Assembly: GCA_020632695.1 (NCBI GenBank) | Contig: JACKFB010000001.1 | Location: 421,517 to 485,516, forward strand | Origin: Deltaproteobacteria bacterium | GTDB taxonomy: Bacteria > Myxococcota_A > UBA9042 > PHBI01 > JACKFB01 | Length of the DNA stretch: 64,000 nucleotides | Reading direction: 5' to 3' | In this document: piece after piece, positions 54,695-64,000 of the stretch | Numbering within the stretch: position 1 is the first letter of the stretch | Layout of the letters: each line of letters starts with the position of its first letter | The notes under the pieces: generated by a model | Seen by the model: only the letters and a program-made list of their open reading frames with translations | The model's database searches: none | What the model was told of the DNA's origin: nothing | Made by a program: the position numbers and the translations under genes

Positions 54695-56365
54695 TCAGCG
54701 GCGGGCGTCGAGCCGTGCGGCGAGCCGGGCCAGCGCGAAGGAGAGGGTGGGGTCCGCGCTGAGCGTGCCGGCCACGCGCCGGATGGACTCGGCGTCCTCC
54801 GCGGTGGCGCGCGCGCTCAGGACCGCCAGGGCCCAACGACGCAGCGTCGCGGCGGCCTCGCCCCGGGCGCTGCGCAGCAGCGTCGTGGCGGCCTCGACGG
54901 CGAGGTCCGCGCTGCCGGCGGTGGGCTCGGCCAGCCGCCTCGCGGCCACCGTCGCCCGCGTCAGCAGCGCGCGGCGCGAGTCCACCTGGGCCGCCGCCGC
55001 CTCCACCGCCTTCCAGGCCTCGTCGCGCCGCGCGCGCAAGGCCTCCAGCTCCTTGCGCGCCTCGCTGGAGGCCGCCGCCTCGCCGGTGGACCCGGCCAGC
55101 ACCTGCGCCCGCTCCCGATCGGCGGCGACCGCGGCCTCGGCCGTCTGACGGGCCGCCGCCAGGGTCTGCTCGGCCCCGTCCAGCTCGGCACCCAGGGCCA
55201 CCAGCCCCGGCGCCATCGCCTCCACCTCGCGCGCGAGGCAGGCCGCGTCCTCGCCGCACGCCTGCGTCAGCGCCTCCACCGCGCGCACGTCGGCCCGCGC
55301 CGCCACCTCGCGCACCAGCGCGGAGGGGTGCTTCTCCGCCGCCTCACGCCACCGGGTCAGCGCCTCGCCGTCCAGCACCAGGACCAGCGCCCGCGTGGCC
55401 GCTGCCCTCAGATCCCCCGTCCCCGACTCGGCCGCCCGCGCCAGGCTGGGCTCGGCCGCCCGGCCCGCGGCCAGGGTGAGCTGCCACAGCCGATCGGGGT
55501 CCGGCGCCTCCGCAGCCAGCGCGCCGTCCAGCACTTCGGCCGCTCGCCCCACCGCCAGGGTCGCCGCCGTGCTCCAGCCCGGCTCCGGACCGCGAGCCAG
55601 GGCCGCCAGCGCCGCCGCGCGGCCCACATCGGGCGCCATCGCCCACACCAGCAGCAGGGCCTGCGGGTCGCCGCCCTCGGCGCCGCGGGTCAGCGAGGCC
55701 GCAGGCGCCGTCCCGTCGGGGAGCCGCACCAGCGCGCGCAGCGCCGCGTCCGAAGCGTCGTCTTCGAGCACCAGGGCGCCGAGCACCTTCGCCGCCTCGC
55801 CCACCTCCGCCTGGGCCGCGCTCCAGTCCACCCGCGTCAGGGCGTCGAGCGCCAGCTCCCGGGTCGCGGGGTCGGCGCTCGGAGCTGCCGCCAGCTCCAG
55901 CAGGACGCCGGCCAGCGCGTCGGGCGACGTCACGGCCAGCGCCGCCTTCAGCAGGATGCCGCGCTGCGGCGCGAGGGTCTCGTCGGCCAGCGCCGCCCGC
56001 AGCTCTGGCAGGGCCGCCGAGAGCTTCCAGGCTTCGACCTGCGCCGCAGCCGCCGCGGCCTGGCCGGGCCGCGCGAGCGCCTTCCGCACCGCGTCCTCGG
56101 ACTCGGGCGTACGACCGAGCGCGATGAGGGCCGCCAGCGCGTCGCCGCCCAGGTGCGGGTCGGCGGCCAGACCGGCCAGCGCCGGGCGCGCGTCGGTGCA
56201 GGCGCCCTCGGTGACCCGCGCGATGGCGACCTGGACCTCCTCGCCCCGCTTCAGTTTCCCGACCCACCACTCGCAGCCGGAGGGCTCCTCCCAGCCGCAG
56301 CCCGACGCAACGCCCGCGCTCACGGCGAGCAGGAGTGCCAGCAGGCGTCCGTCAACGCGTCCCAA
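54695..56365 (-). CDS. HEAT-like helical-repeat lipoprotein
   Basis: 556 aa from a TTG start; GGAG seven bases before it and the lipoprotein signal directly after (LLALLLAVSAG, then ASGC) support this choice. The mature protein is nearly all helical with Ala/Leu-rich repeats of 30-40 residues, as in HEAT/armadillo-like domains (about 60-420). A coiled-coil segment (about 430-500, AARQTAEAAVAADRERAQ) and more repeats follow. The start overlaps the end of the flavoprotein gene by 14 bases, so the two are one operon; it may be an envelope scaffold for the redox complex. Confidence 0.7.
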   Translation of the reverse strand: MGRVDGRLLALLLAVSAGVASGCGWEEPSGCEWWVGKLKRGEEVQVAIARVTEGACTDARPALAGLAADPHLGGDALAALIALGRTPESEDAVRKALARPGQAAAAAAQVEAWKLSAALPELRAALADETLAPQRGILLKAALAVTSPDALAGVLLELAAAPSADPATRELALDALTRVDWSAAQAEVGEAAKVLGALVLEDDASDAALRALVRLPDGTAPAASLTRGAEGGDPQALLLVWAMAPDVGRAAALAALARGPEPGWSTAATLAVGRAAEVLDGALAAEAPDPDRLWQLTLAAGRAAEPSLARAAESGTGDLRAAATRALVLVLDGEALTRWREAAEKHPSALVREVAARADVRAVEALTQACGEDAACLAREVEAMAPGLVALGAELDGAEQTLAAARQTAEAAVAADRERAQVLAGSTGEAAASSEARKELEALRARRDEAWKAVEAAAAQVDSRRALLTRATVAARRLAEPTAGSADLAVEAATTLLRSARGEAAATLRRWALAVLSARATAEDAESIRRVAGTLSADPTLSFALARLAARLDARR

Positions 56366-57671
56366 ATTTTCGCTCCAGCGCAATGCCGGCGTCAGCCAGC
56401 GTGTCGGTCGCGAGCACGCCGCCCGCAAAAATGAACACTTGATCGTTCGGAAGAGTGATAGCCTCTCCCCCGTCCTGGCGTTGGAGGACTGCCTCGTGGG
56501 GTGCGATGGCAGAGACATCCGTCGACAGATGCAGCCGCAGTGCGCCCGCCTTGACGGCGGCGTCGAGGCGGTCGCGATTCTTCGGCTTGGCTCGGAAGAT
56601 GGTGTCGCCGCGATAACTCACGTCGACCGTGGTGCCCGCCTGCTCGCTGAGCGACAGCGCGGCCTCGATGGCGCTGTCGCCGCCTCCCACGATGAGGCAA
56701 CGCAGCCCGGCATAGGCCTCGGCGTCGTGGAGCGCGTAGGCCACCTTCGGCAGGGCCTCACCGGGCACGCCCAGTTTGCGGGGGCTCCCTCGCCGGCCGA
56801 TGGCCAGCAGCACGTGGCGCCCGCGGTGCGTCGCCTTGCTGGTGGTGACCACGAAGGCGTCACCCTCGCGCTTGACGCCGGTCATCGTCTCACCGAGGCA
56901 GACCTCGATGCCGCCCACATCGACGACCTCGCGCCAGAGGGCCATGAGGTCCTCCTTGCTCAGCTCGCGCTCGCGGACGGTGCGCAGGCCCGGCAGCTCG
57001 AAGGGCGCCAGCATCACCAGCTTTCGTCGCGGGTAGCGCGCTACGGTGCCGCCGATCGACTCCTCCTGATCGACCACGACGAAGCGCAGGCCCGCCTGAC
57101 GGGCCGTCAGCGCCGCCGCCAGCCCGGCCGGACCGGCGCCGACGATGACCAGGTCGGGCGTGGCGGGATCCTTGGAGCGCGGCCGCTTCGCGATGTGCGC
57201 GGCGGCCTGCACGCCCTGGGCGACCGCGTTGCGGATGAGGCCCATCCCGCCCAGCTCTCCCGCGATGTAGATGCCGGGCACGTTGGTCTCGAAGTGCTCG
57301 GTCACGTGGGGGATGTCCACGCCGCGCTCGGCCGTGCCGAACACCAGCCGGATGGCGCCCACCGGGCACTCGCGCGCGCAGGCGCCGTGTCCGATGCAGC
57401 TCTCGGGCTGATAGAGCTGAGCCCGACCCTCGTAGAGTCGCAGGATCCTTCCCTCGGGGCAGGCAGCGACGCAGGCCGCGCTTCCCATGCAGATCGTGGG
57501 GTCGATGACGGGATGCAGCGAGACCGGGACGCGCTTCTTCAGGTCCTCGGGCAGCGACTCGACCTCGGCTTCATCGGTCTGGTGCCCGCGCAGGCGCCGC
57601 ACGATCGCCAGGACCGTGGCCACCGTCGCCAGCGCCAGCACTACTACGAAGCCGCCGAGGGCCCACTCCAT
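56352..57671 (-). CDS. Membrane-anchored 2x[4Fe-4S] ferredoxin-flavoprotein oxidoreductase
   Basis: 439 aa. GGGAG six bases before the ATG. One N-terminal transmembrane helix (about 5-25) precedes two ferredoxin motifs: CMGSAACVAACPEG (about 61) and CIGHGACARECPVG (about 92). The rest is a two-dinucleotide-binding-fold reductase: VGAGPAGLAA (FAD) and VGGGDSAIEA (NAD(P)H). No CxxC redox disulfide is evident at the thioredoxin-reductase position. Expected role: moving electrons between a pyridine nucleotide, FAD and the iron-sulfur clusters at the inner membrane. It is divergent from the multiheme cytochrome operon with only 63 bases between, so it is a likely electron source or sink for it. 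Confidence 0.85.
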   Translation of the reverse strand: MEWALGGFVVVLALATVATVLAIVRRLRGHQTDEAEVESLPEDLKKRVPVSLHPVIDPTICMGSAACVAACPEGRILRLYEGRAQLYQPESCIGHGACARECPVGAIRLVFGTAERGVDIPHVTEHFETNVPGIYIAGELGGMGLIRNAVAQGVQAAAHIAKRPRSKDPATPDLVIVGAGPAGLAAALTARQAGLRFVVVDQEESIGGTVARYPRRKLVMLAPFELPGLRTVRERELSKEDLMALWREVVDVGGIEVCLGETMTGVKREGDAFVVTTSKATHRGRHVLLAIGRRGSPRKLGVPGEALPKVAYALHDAEAYAGLRCLIVGGGDSAIEAALSLSEQAGTTVDVSYRGDTIFRAKPKNRDRLDAAVKAGALRLHLSTDVSAIAPHEAVLQRQDGGEAITLPNDQVFIFAGGVLATDTLADAGIALERKFGTR

Positions 57672-57683
57672 CTGCACTCCCAG

Positions 57684-57699
57684 GGAGACTCGCGTCTCC
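57684..57699. promoter_or_regulatory. Palindrome in the divergent redox promoter region
   Basis: GGAGAC-TCGC-GTCTCC, perfect 6-base arms, sits in the 63-base gap between the flavoprotein gene and the 23-heme cytochrome gene. Its place suits an operator serving both directions. It could also be a hairpin in the flavoprotein mRNA leader, just before that gene's ribosome site. Confidence 0.4.
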
Positions 57700-57734
57700 G
57701 GCCCGCGCGCCATGCTTCGTGGGCGCGGCGGCAC

Positions 57735-59554
<1,820 letters not shown>

Positions 59555-59558
<4 letters not shown>

Positions 59559-60577
59559 GCTCGCGAGGCGTTCGGCGCGCCCTTCTGGGGCTGACCGCGC
59601 TGCTGCTCTCGGTGGCGGCCCAGGCGTCACCGCCGGGCATCCCCGACATCGGCGGGCGCTGCGCGGACTGCCACACCACCTCCGACTGGACCGTCGTGCC
59701 CGAGAAGGTCAGCTTCGACCACCGGCTGACGGGCTTCGCCCTGCGAGACCGCCACGCGGAGCTGGCCTGCACCGACTGTCACGGGCCGCGACTGAAGACC
59801 CGTGGGACGCGTGGGACCTGCGCGAGCTGCCACTTCGACCCGCACCGCGGGAGCCTGGGCCAGGCCTGCGCCACCTGCCACGACGCCCGCTCCTGGCGCC
59901 CCTCGGACATCCTCGTCCGCCACCGCGCCACGCGCTTCCCGCTCATCGGCGCCCACGCCGCGGCGGACTGCACCTCGTGCCACCTGCGCGGCCGGCAGGA
60001 GGTCTATCGCGGCACGCCGACGGCCTGCATCGACTGCCACGCCAGCGACTTCCGCCGCCCCGACATCGCGCCCAACCACATCACGGCGGGCTTCAGCACC
60101 GCTTGCGACAGCTGCCATTCCCAGGTCACCTTCAGCCCGGCGCGCATCCAGCACGACGTGTTCTGGCCGCTGCGAGGCGGGCACGCGGCGCAGGAGTGCG
60201 AGGCCTGCCACACGCCGCCGGTCTACGGCGGGGTCACCACGCGCTGCTACGACTGCCACCAGAAGGACTACCAGGCCGCCGCCTCGCCGCCGCACGCGGC
60301 CTACGCGATGAGCCGGAGCTGTGAGAACTGCCACACCGACACCGCCTGGGAGGCGCTGAAGCCGCACTGGCACGACACGCGCTTCCGCATCTCCAGCGGC
60401 TCCCACAGCCGCTTCGATTGCGGCGAGTGCCACTTCCAGGATGCCGTGCCGCCGGCCAACTTCACCTGCATCGCCTGCCACGGTCAGTCCAGCACCCGGC
60501 GACACCACGGCGAGGTCTCGGCCTACGTCTGGGAGAACTTCGCCTGCTACGGCTGCCACCCGCACGGAGGCCGCTGA
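59555..60577 (+). CDS. 13-heme c-type cytochrome
   Basis: 340 aa with a cleavable signal peptide (about 1-24, AQA). It has thirteen CxxCH motifs, and the last ends four residues before the C-terminus. Module spacing resembles the preceding 23-heme protein (HAAADCTSCH, HAAQECEACH), so the two probably share ancestry. GGGAGG sits nine bases before the ATG, and both flanking junctions are overlapped, so it is cotranslated with the 23-heme protein and the beta-barrel. Size and heme number are close to MtrA-type (10-heme) proteins that plug into an outer-membrane barrel, so it may be the barrel-embedded conduit. That role is inferred. Confidence 0.9.
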
Positions 60578-62283
60578 TGGGCGCGCCGAGGCGAGCGAGG
60601 ACCCGGACGGCCGCGTGGGCGCTGCTGGCGCTGCTCGTCGCCGCGTGGGCGGCGGGTCCGGCGCTGGCGGCCGCGCCGGCCACCCGCGGCAAGGTCACCT
60701 CGGTTCGTCGCGGCGTGGTCTACGTGGATCTCGGGCGGGCCGACGGCGTCCGGGCGGCGGACCAGCTCCGCGCCGGCAGCGCCCGCCTGCGCATCGTGCA
60801 CCTGGGCGAGAAGCAGCTCAGCGCCGAGGTCACCAGCGGCGGCCACGTCTCCGAGGGCACCGCCGTCAGCGTGCCCGAGCACGGCGCGGCCGAGTCGCTC
60901 CCCTCCCGCCCGGTGGTAACCCTGCCACCCGCCGAGACCCTGCCCGACGCCACCGTCCGCGCCCTCTGGTCGCACCCCGAGCTGGCGCGCCGCCCCGAGC
61001 TCGTCCCCTTCGAGGGCGCCGCCACCCCAGGCCTGCCGCGTGAGCGCGCCATCGCCGGCGACGTCACGCTGCTCTACTTCGGCATGCTGGACAGCGGCGT
61101 ACCCGACCTCGACCTGCACGTCGCCGACCTGCGGACCCGGCTCACCGTGCGCGGCATGGCCGGCGGACGCCTCGACTACGCCCACGACATCAGCGGTCGC
61201 CTCTGGTTCGGCCCCGGCCTGGACCAACGGCGCGGCGCCGACTCGCGCCCCAACTACCGCATCCGCCGCCTGCTGCTGCGCTACCACTCGCCCGCCTGGC
61301 GCGACGAGGACCCCGCCGCGGGCGCCTTCACCGCAACGCTCGGCCGATTCCCGGTCGGCGACTCCGCCGGTCCCGCGCTCATCGACGGCGGCTCGGCCGA
61401 GCTCGGCTTCGGGCGCGGCTTCGCCCTGGGCGTCCACGGCGGCCTCGCGCCCGACCTGCTCGACACGGGCTTCTCGACCGACACCGTGGCCGGCGGCGGA
61501 CACCTGCGCTGGCAGGCCATGGGCGACCCCTGGAGCGCGTCGGCCGCCGTCTCGGCCGTCGCCAGCACCTGGCAGGGCAGCTTCGACCGCCTGGACGTCG
61601 CCGCCACCGGGGGCTTCGCCCTGGGCGGCGACTTCGACCTGCGCGCCGTCGCGGTCGGGACGCTGCTCTCCGACCCCTCGGTGCTGGGCCGCTCCGACTT
61701 CGAGCTGTCCCGCGCCTTCGTCGGCGCCCGCGGCCGCCCGCTGCCCTGGCTCACGCTCGACGCCTGGTACTCGCACTGGCGCGACGTGGCCGACCGGGAG
61801 ACCCTGGCCGCGGTCGGCCTCGACTACCTCACACCGCACACCCGCGACAGCGGCTGGCTCCAGCTCCGCTTCGACCTCACCCGTAGCCTCGAGCTGGTCA
61901 CCGACGCCACCGTCGGCTTCGGCGCCCGCGAGTCGGAGCACCAGGGCGCCTCCGCTCGCCTCGTGCTGCGGGACCTCGCCCCCTTCCTCCCCCAGCTCTC
62001 CGCTGGCTACACCCTCAGCCGCACGCCGGTCACCCTGGCGCAGATGGCCCGCGTCGACCTCTCCATGGCGCTCCCCGCTCGCTTCGAGCTGGGCCTGGGC
62101 TACGGCTTCTCGACCTTCAAGGCCCGCCTCCTCGACGAGCGCCTCGACGAGCACCGCGTCGACGCCAGCCTCTACTGGTCCGCCAGCCGGGCCTTCCGCG
62201 CCCAGCTCGCCGCCTCCCTCGCCCTGGGTGACGCTCCCTATCAGCTCGGCCTGACGGCCCTGGCCACATGGAGGTTCCGCTGA
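60577..62283 (+). CDS. Outer-membrane beta-barrel partner of the multiheme cytochromes
   Basis: 568 aa, start sharing one base with the previous stop. Signal peptide to about residue 31 (ALA). Residues about 35-95 form a small KOW/SH3-like strand domain (VVYVDLGRADGV). From about 165 onward there is alternating amphipathic strand sequence with aromatic girdles (RLWFGPGL, LQLRFDL, AYGFSTF-like ends) and a C-terminal LATWRFR ending in Arg after Phe, giving some 20-24 strands. No CxxCH. Position between cytochromes and a membrane cytochrome-b gene is that of the porin in porin-cytochrome conduits. No sequence-level match to MtrB is claimed. Confidence 0.75.
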   Translation: MGAPRRARTRTAAWALLALLVAAWAAGPALAAAPATRGKVTSVRRGVVYVDLGRADGVRAADQLRAGSARLRIVHLGEKQLSAEVTSGGHVSEGTAVSVPEHGAAESLPSRPVVTLPPAETLPDATVRALWSHPELARRPELVPFEGAATPGLPRERAIAGDVTLLYFGMLDSGVPDLDLHVADLRTRLTVRGMAGGRLDYAHDISGRLWFGPGLDQRRGADSRPNYRIRRLLLRYHSPAWRDEDPAAGAFTATLGRFPVGDSAGPALIDGGSAELGFGRGFALGVHGGLAPDLLDTGFSTDTVAGGGHLRWQAMGDPWSASAAVSAVASTWQGSFDRLDVAATGGFALGGDFDLRAVAVGTLLSDPSVLGRSDFELSRAFVGARGRPLPWLTLDAWYSHWRDVADRETLAAVGLDYLTPHTRDSGWLQLRFDLTRSLELVTDATVGFGARESEHQGASARLVLRDLAPFLPQLSAGYTLSRTPVTLAQMARVDLSMALPARFELGLGYGFSTFKARLLDERLDEHRVDASLYWSASRAFRAQLAASLALGDAPYQLGLTALATWRFR

Positions 62284-63179
62284 GCGCACGAGCCCGCCAA
62301 CGCACGCTGATCGGCCTCTACCTCTTCGCCGGCCTGGCCCTCGCCATCGGCCTCTGGGTCCAGGGCGCCAGCTTCTACACGACCCACCCCTGGGACCGCG
62401 CCTCGCACCCCGACTATGAGTTCCTGCGCTCGTCAGGCCCGTGGGGGCTGGGCCTCGGCATCGCCGGCACCTTCCTGATCCTCCTGAACCTGACCTTCCT
62501 CCTGCGGCGCCGCGTGCGCAGCTTCCGCCGCTTCGGTGCGCTGCGCATCTGGATGGACATGCACGTGGTCACGGGGCTCCTGGGCCCGCTGCTCATCGTC
62601 TATCACACCACCTTCCACCTCCGGACCACCGTCGCGACCGCCGCGGTCATCGCCCTGGCGGTGCTGGTGGCCACCGGGCTCATCGGCCGCTTCATCTACG
62701 CCATGGTCCCGCACACGGTGGCCGGTGTGGAGATGGGCCGCGCCGAGCTCGAGCGCCACCTCGAAGGCCGCCGCGCGCACCTCCACGCCACGGTCGCCGA
62801 CGACGACCCGGTCTGGGCCCGCCTCGACCAGCTCAGCCGCAGCAGCGTCAAGGTGCCGACCACCAAGATCGGCTGCCTCATCCTGCTGCCCTGGTTCGGC
62901 CTGGAGTCGCTGCTGCTGCGCCTGCAGCTCCGTAGCCTCGGCCACGCGCTGGTCGCTCGCGCCTCGCACACGCCCGCGGACGCGACCGAGATGCTCCACG
63001 ACGTCCGCGAGATCGTCCTGACCCGCAAGCGCCTGCACGTCCTCGCGGTCTACCGGGAGCTCCTGCGCTGGTGGCGAGCGCTGCACCGCGTGTTCGCCGT
63101 GGTGATGGTCGCGATGGCGGTGCTCCATGTGGGCGTCGTACTCTACCTGGGATACGGACCGACGGCGGGCGGCGGATGA
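62268..63179 (+). CDS. Cytochrome b-like (ferric-reductase/b561-type) inner-membrane protein
   Basis: 303 aa, overlapping the porin gene by 16 bases. It has about five hydrophobic segments. His pairs suited to bis-His heme b are in MDMHVVTGLLGPLLIVYHTTFH and the last helix LHRVFAVVMVAMAVLHVG. A charged cytoplasmic/periplasmic region with a CxxL motif (about 170-260) lies before the last helix. The layout resembles membrane b-type cytochromes that oxidise quinol or pass electrons to periplasmic hemes, which would connect the quinone pool with the multiheme chain. Heme ligation is inferred, not proven. Confidence 0.75.
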   Translation: MEVPLSARARQRTLIGLYLFAGLALAIGLWVQGASFYTTHPWDRASHPDYEFLRSSGPWGLGLGIAGTFLILLNLTFLLRRRVRSFRRFGALRIWMDMHVVTGLLGPLLIVYHTTFHLRTTVATAAVIALAVLVATGLIGRFIYAMVPHTVAGVEMGRAELERHLEGRRAHLHATVADDDPVWARLDQLSRSSVKVPTTKIGCLILLPWFGLESLLLRLQLRSLGHALVARASHTPADATEMLHDVREIVLTRKRLHVLAVYRELLRWWRALHRVFAVVMVAMAVLHVGVVLYLGYGPTAGGG

Positions 63180-63442
63180 AGCGCATCCGGATCATGGCGG
63201 CGGGCCTCGTCGCGCTGGCGATGCTGGCGTCGTGCGAGGGGGGCATCGGGCGCGGTGTGCGGGACGTGCCGCCGGGCAGCTGCGAGGCCGGCCAGCGCGT
63301 CTGTCACTGGGATCCCATCAAGGAGGTCGAGACGGTGCTGCGCTGCAACGCTGGCGAGGTGCCCGACGCGATCTGGCTCATCGACGTGGTGTGCGAGCCC
63401 GGAGATCTCTGCACTCGAGCCACCTGCACGCCCCCGAGCTGA
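63176..63442 (+). CDS. Small lipoprotein
   Basis: 88 aa. Signal peptide ending in MLASC lipobox; the start overlaps the previous stop (ATGA), so it is the last gene of the coupled redox operon. The mature 65 residues hold six further cysteines (SCEAGQRVCHW, LRCNAGEV, VVCEPGDLCTRATC), with no CxxCH, so disulfides rather than heme are likely. Function unknown; perhaps an accessory subunit of the conduit. Confidence 0.7.
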   Translation: MKRIRIMAAGLVALAMLASCEGGIGRGVRDVPPGSCEAGQRVCHWDPIKEVETVLRCNAGEVPDAIWLIDVVCEPGDLCTRATCTPPS

Positions 63443-63462
63443 ACACTTCGCGGCGCCAGACA

Positions 63463-63492
63463 CTGTCGGCGACCCTTCGCGGCTGCTATGCT
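63463..63492 (+). promoter_or_regulatory. Candidate promoter for the following multiheme lipoprotein
   Basis: CTGTCG (63463-63468) and TATGCT (63487-63492) are 18 bases apart in the gap after the redox operon. The -10 element is a good match; the -35 is weak. It resembles the promoter at 6703-6731 (TTGTCG/TATGTT). It implies that the last cytochrome gene has its own start of transcription. Confidence 0.35.
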
Positions 63493-63541
63493 GGTCGGCG
63501 TGAGCGGGTGCCCACACTGACATCGAACGGCGAGGCGGCTC

Positions 63542-64000
63542 ATGCGTCAGCTCGCAATCGCGGCGTTCGTATGCGCTGCAGCTACCGGCTGCGGGCAACG
63601 AGTCGCCGCCGATCATCACATGGCGGCTCGCGCCGGCTTCCCTTGCGTCGAGTGTCACCGGCCGGCGTACGACGCCGCGACCGATCCCGACCACGTGGCC
63701 AGCGGATATCCCACCACCTGCGTCACCTGCCACAGCCTCGGTGCGTGGACCCCGGCCGACTTCACCGGCCACGACGCGTTCTGGCCGCTGCTCGGCAAGC
63801 ACGCCGACGTCGGCTGCGAGAGCTGCCACGCCGACGGGTACGCGGGCACGCCGACGGACTGCGACTCGTGTCACCACCCGGACTACGTCGCCGCGGAGGA
63901 CCCCGACCACGTGGCCGCCGGCTACCCGAGGCGCTGCGAGGTCTGCCACACGGCGGCGGGCTGGAACCCGGCGGAGTTCGAAGGCCACGACGCGTACTGG
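63542..64000 (+). CDS. Multiheme c-type cytochrome lipoprotein (3' truncated by the window)
   Basis: 153 codons to the window edge, no stop yet. Signal peptide with ATGC lipobox, so the protein is lipid-anchored, perhaps on the cell surface. Five CxxCH motifs are visible (CVECH, CVTCH, CESCH, CDSCH, CEVCH) in a repeating HxxxGxPxxCxxCH ... DFTGHDAFWPLLGKH pattern; the repeat TGHDAFW / EGHDAYW recurs every about 75 residues. GGCGAGG lies eight or so bases before the ATG. It could be the terminal, outward-facing reductase of the conduit. More hemes are expected beyond the window. Confidence 0.85.
   Translation, partial: MRQLAIAAFVCAAATGCGQRVAADHHMAARAGFPCVECHRPAYDAATDPDHVASGYPTTCVTCHSLGAWTPADFTGHDAFWPLLGKHADVGCESCHADGYAGTPTDCDSCHHPDYVAAEDPDHVAAGYPRRCEVCHTAAGWNPAEFEGHDAYW

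Overview
The window is very GC-rich (third codon positions are almost all G/C). It carries short, well-spaced GGAGG-type ribosome sites, many translationally coupled ATGA/TGATG junctions, a membrane-anchored Ser/Thr kinase, lipoproteins with Cys-rich or calcium-binding surface modules, multiheme cytochromes and a large iterative PKS/fatty-acid-type locus. Together these suggest a member of the Myxococcota or a related deltaproteobacterial lineage. That assignment is inference from gene content; no rRNA or tRNA gene was seen. No transposase, integrase, phage gene or CRISPR array was seen.

Layout. (1) 1-7.2 kb: the 3' part of a VWA/thrombospondin-3 surface protein, a Ser/Thr kinase and a DUF547 lipoprotein on the minus strand, then a coupled plus-strand set (small-molecule kinase, nucleoside hydrolase lipoprotein, M50-like membrane protease) and a small Asp-repeat protein behind a recognisable promoter. 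(2) 7.2-14.5 kb: an inverted-repeat element, a Cys-rich lipoprotein, an ECF sigma/anti-sigma pair, an unknown polytopic membrane protein, and a gene-poor patch holding a truncated SRPBCC fragment, a DUF488-like gene and an orphan gene. (3) 14.7-33.2 kb: a secondary-lipid/polyketide locus. An SDR and a hotdog protein precede a 2253-aa synthase (tandem PfaD/nitronate-monooxygenase-type reductase, then KS-AT-ACP-KR). A coupled 1450-aa partner (KS, AT-like, DH, PPTase) follows, then a free ACP, two sibling alpha/beta hydrolases, a GT1 glycosyltransferase, a membrane-anchored methyltransferase and, convergently, a sulfotransferase. The set of activities fits synthesis, release and decoration of a lipid or polyketide glycoside.

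(4) 33.3-45 kb: mostly housekeeping. This includes a DEAD-box helicase whose C-terminal RNA-binding domain is displaced in frame next to a decayed second copy, a SMUG1-like uracil-DNA glycosylase, a TPR lipoprotein, and an ArsR-methyltransferase fusion coupled to cobalamin-dependent methionine synthase (metH). (5) 45-54.7 kb: a GAF-GGDEF-EAL protein preceded by a leader resembling a GEMM-type cyclic-dinucleotide riboswitch, a TIG/propeller lipoprotein, a zinc-ribbon micro-protein and a secreted protein with eleven EGF-like modules. (6) 54.7-64 kb: a divergent redox locus. An inner-membrane 2x[4Fe-4S] flavoprotein and a helical-repeat lipoprotein lie on the minus strand. A 23-heme cytochrome, a 13-heme cytochrome, an outer-membrane beta-barrel, a cytochrome-b-like membrane protein, a small lipoprotein and a further multiheme lipoprotein cut by the window end lie on the plus strand. 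This looks like a transmembrane electron conduit with at least 41 c-type hemes encoded in the window.

The two most interesting systems are the synthase locus and the multiheme porin-cytochrome locus. The cyclic-dinucleotide riboswitch candidate and the broken helicase C-terminus are the best smaller leads.
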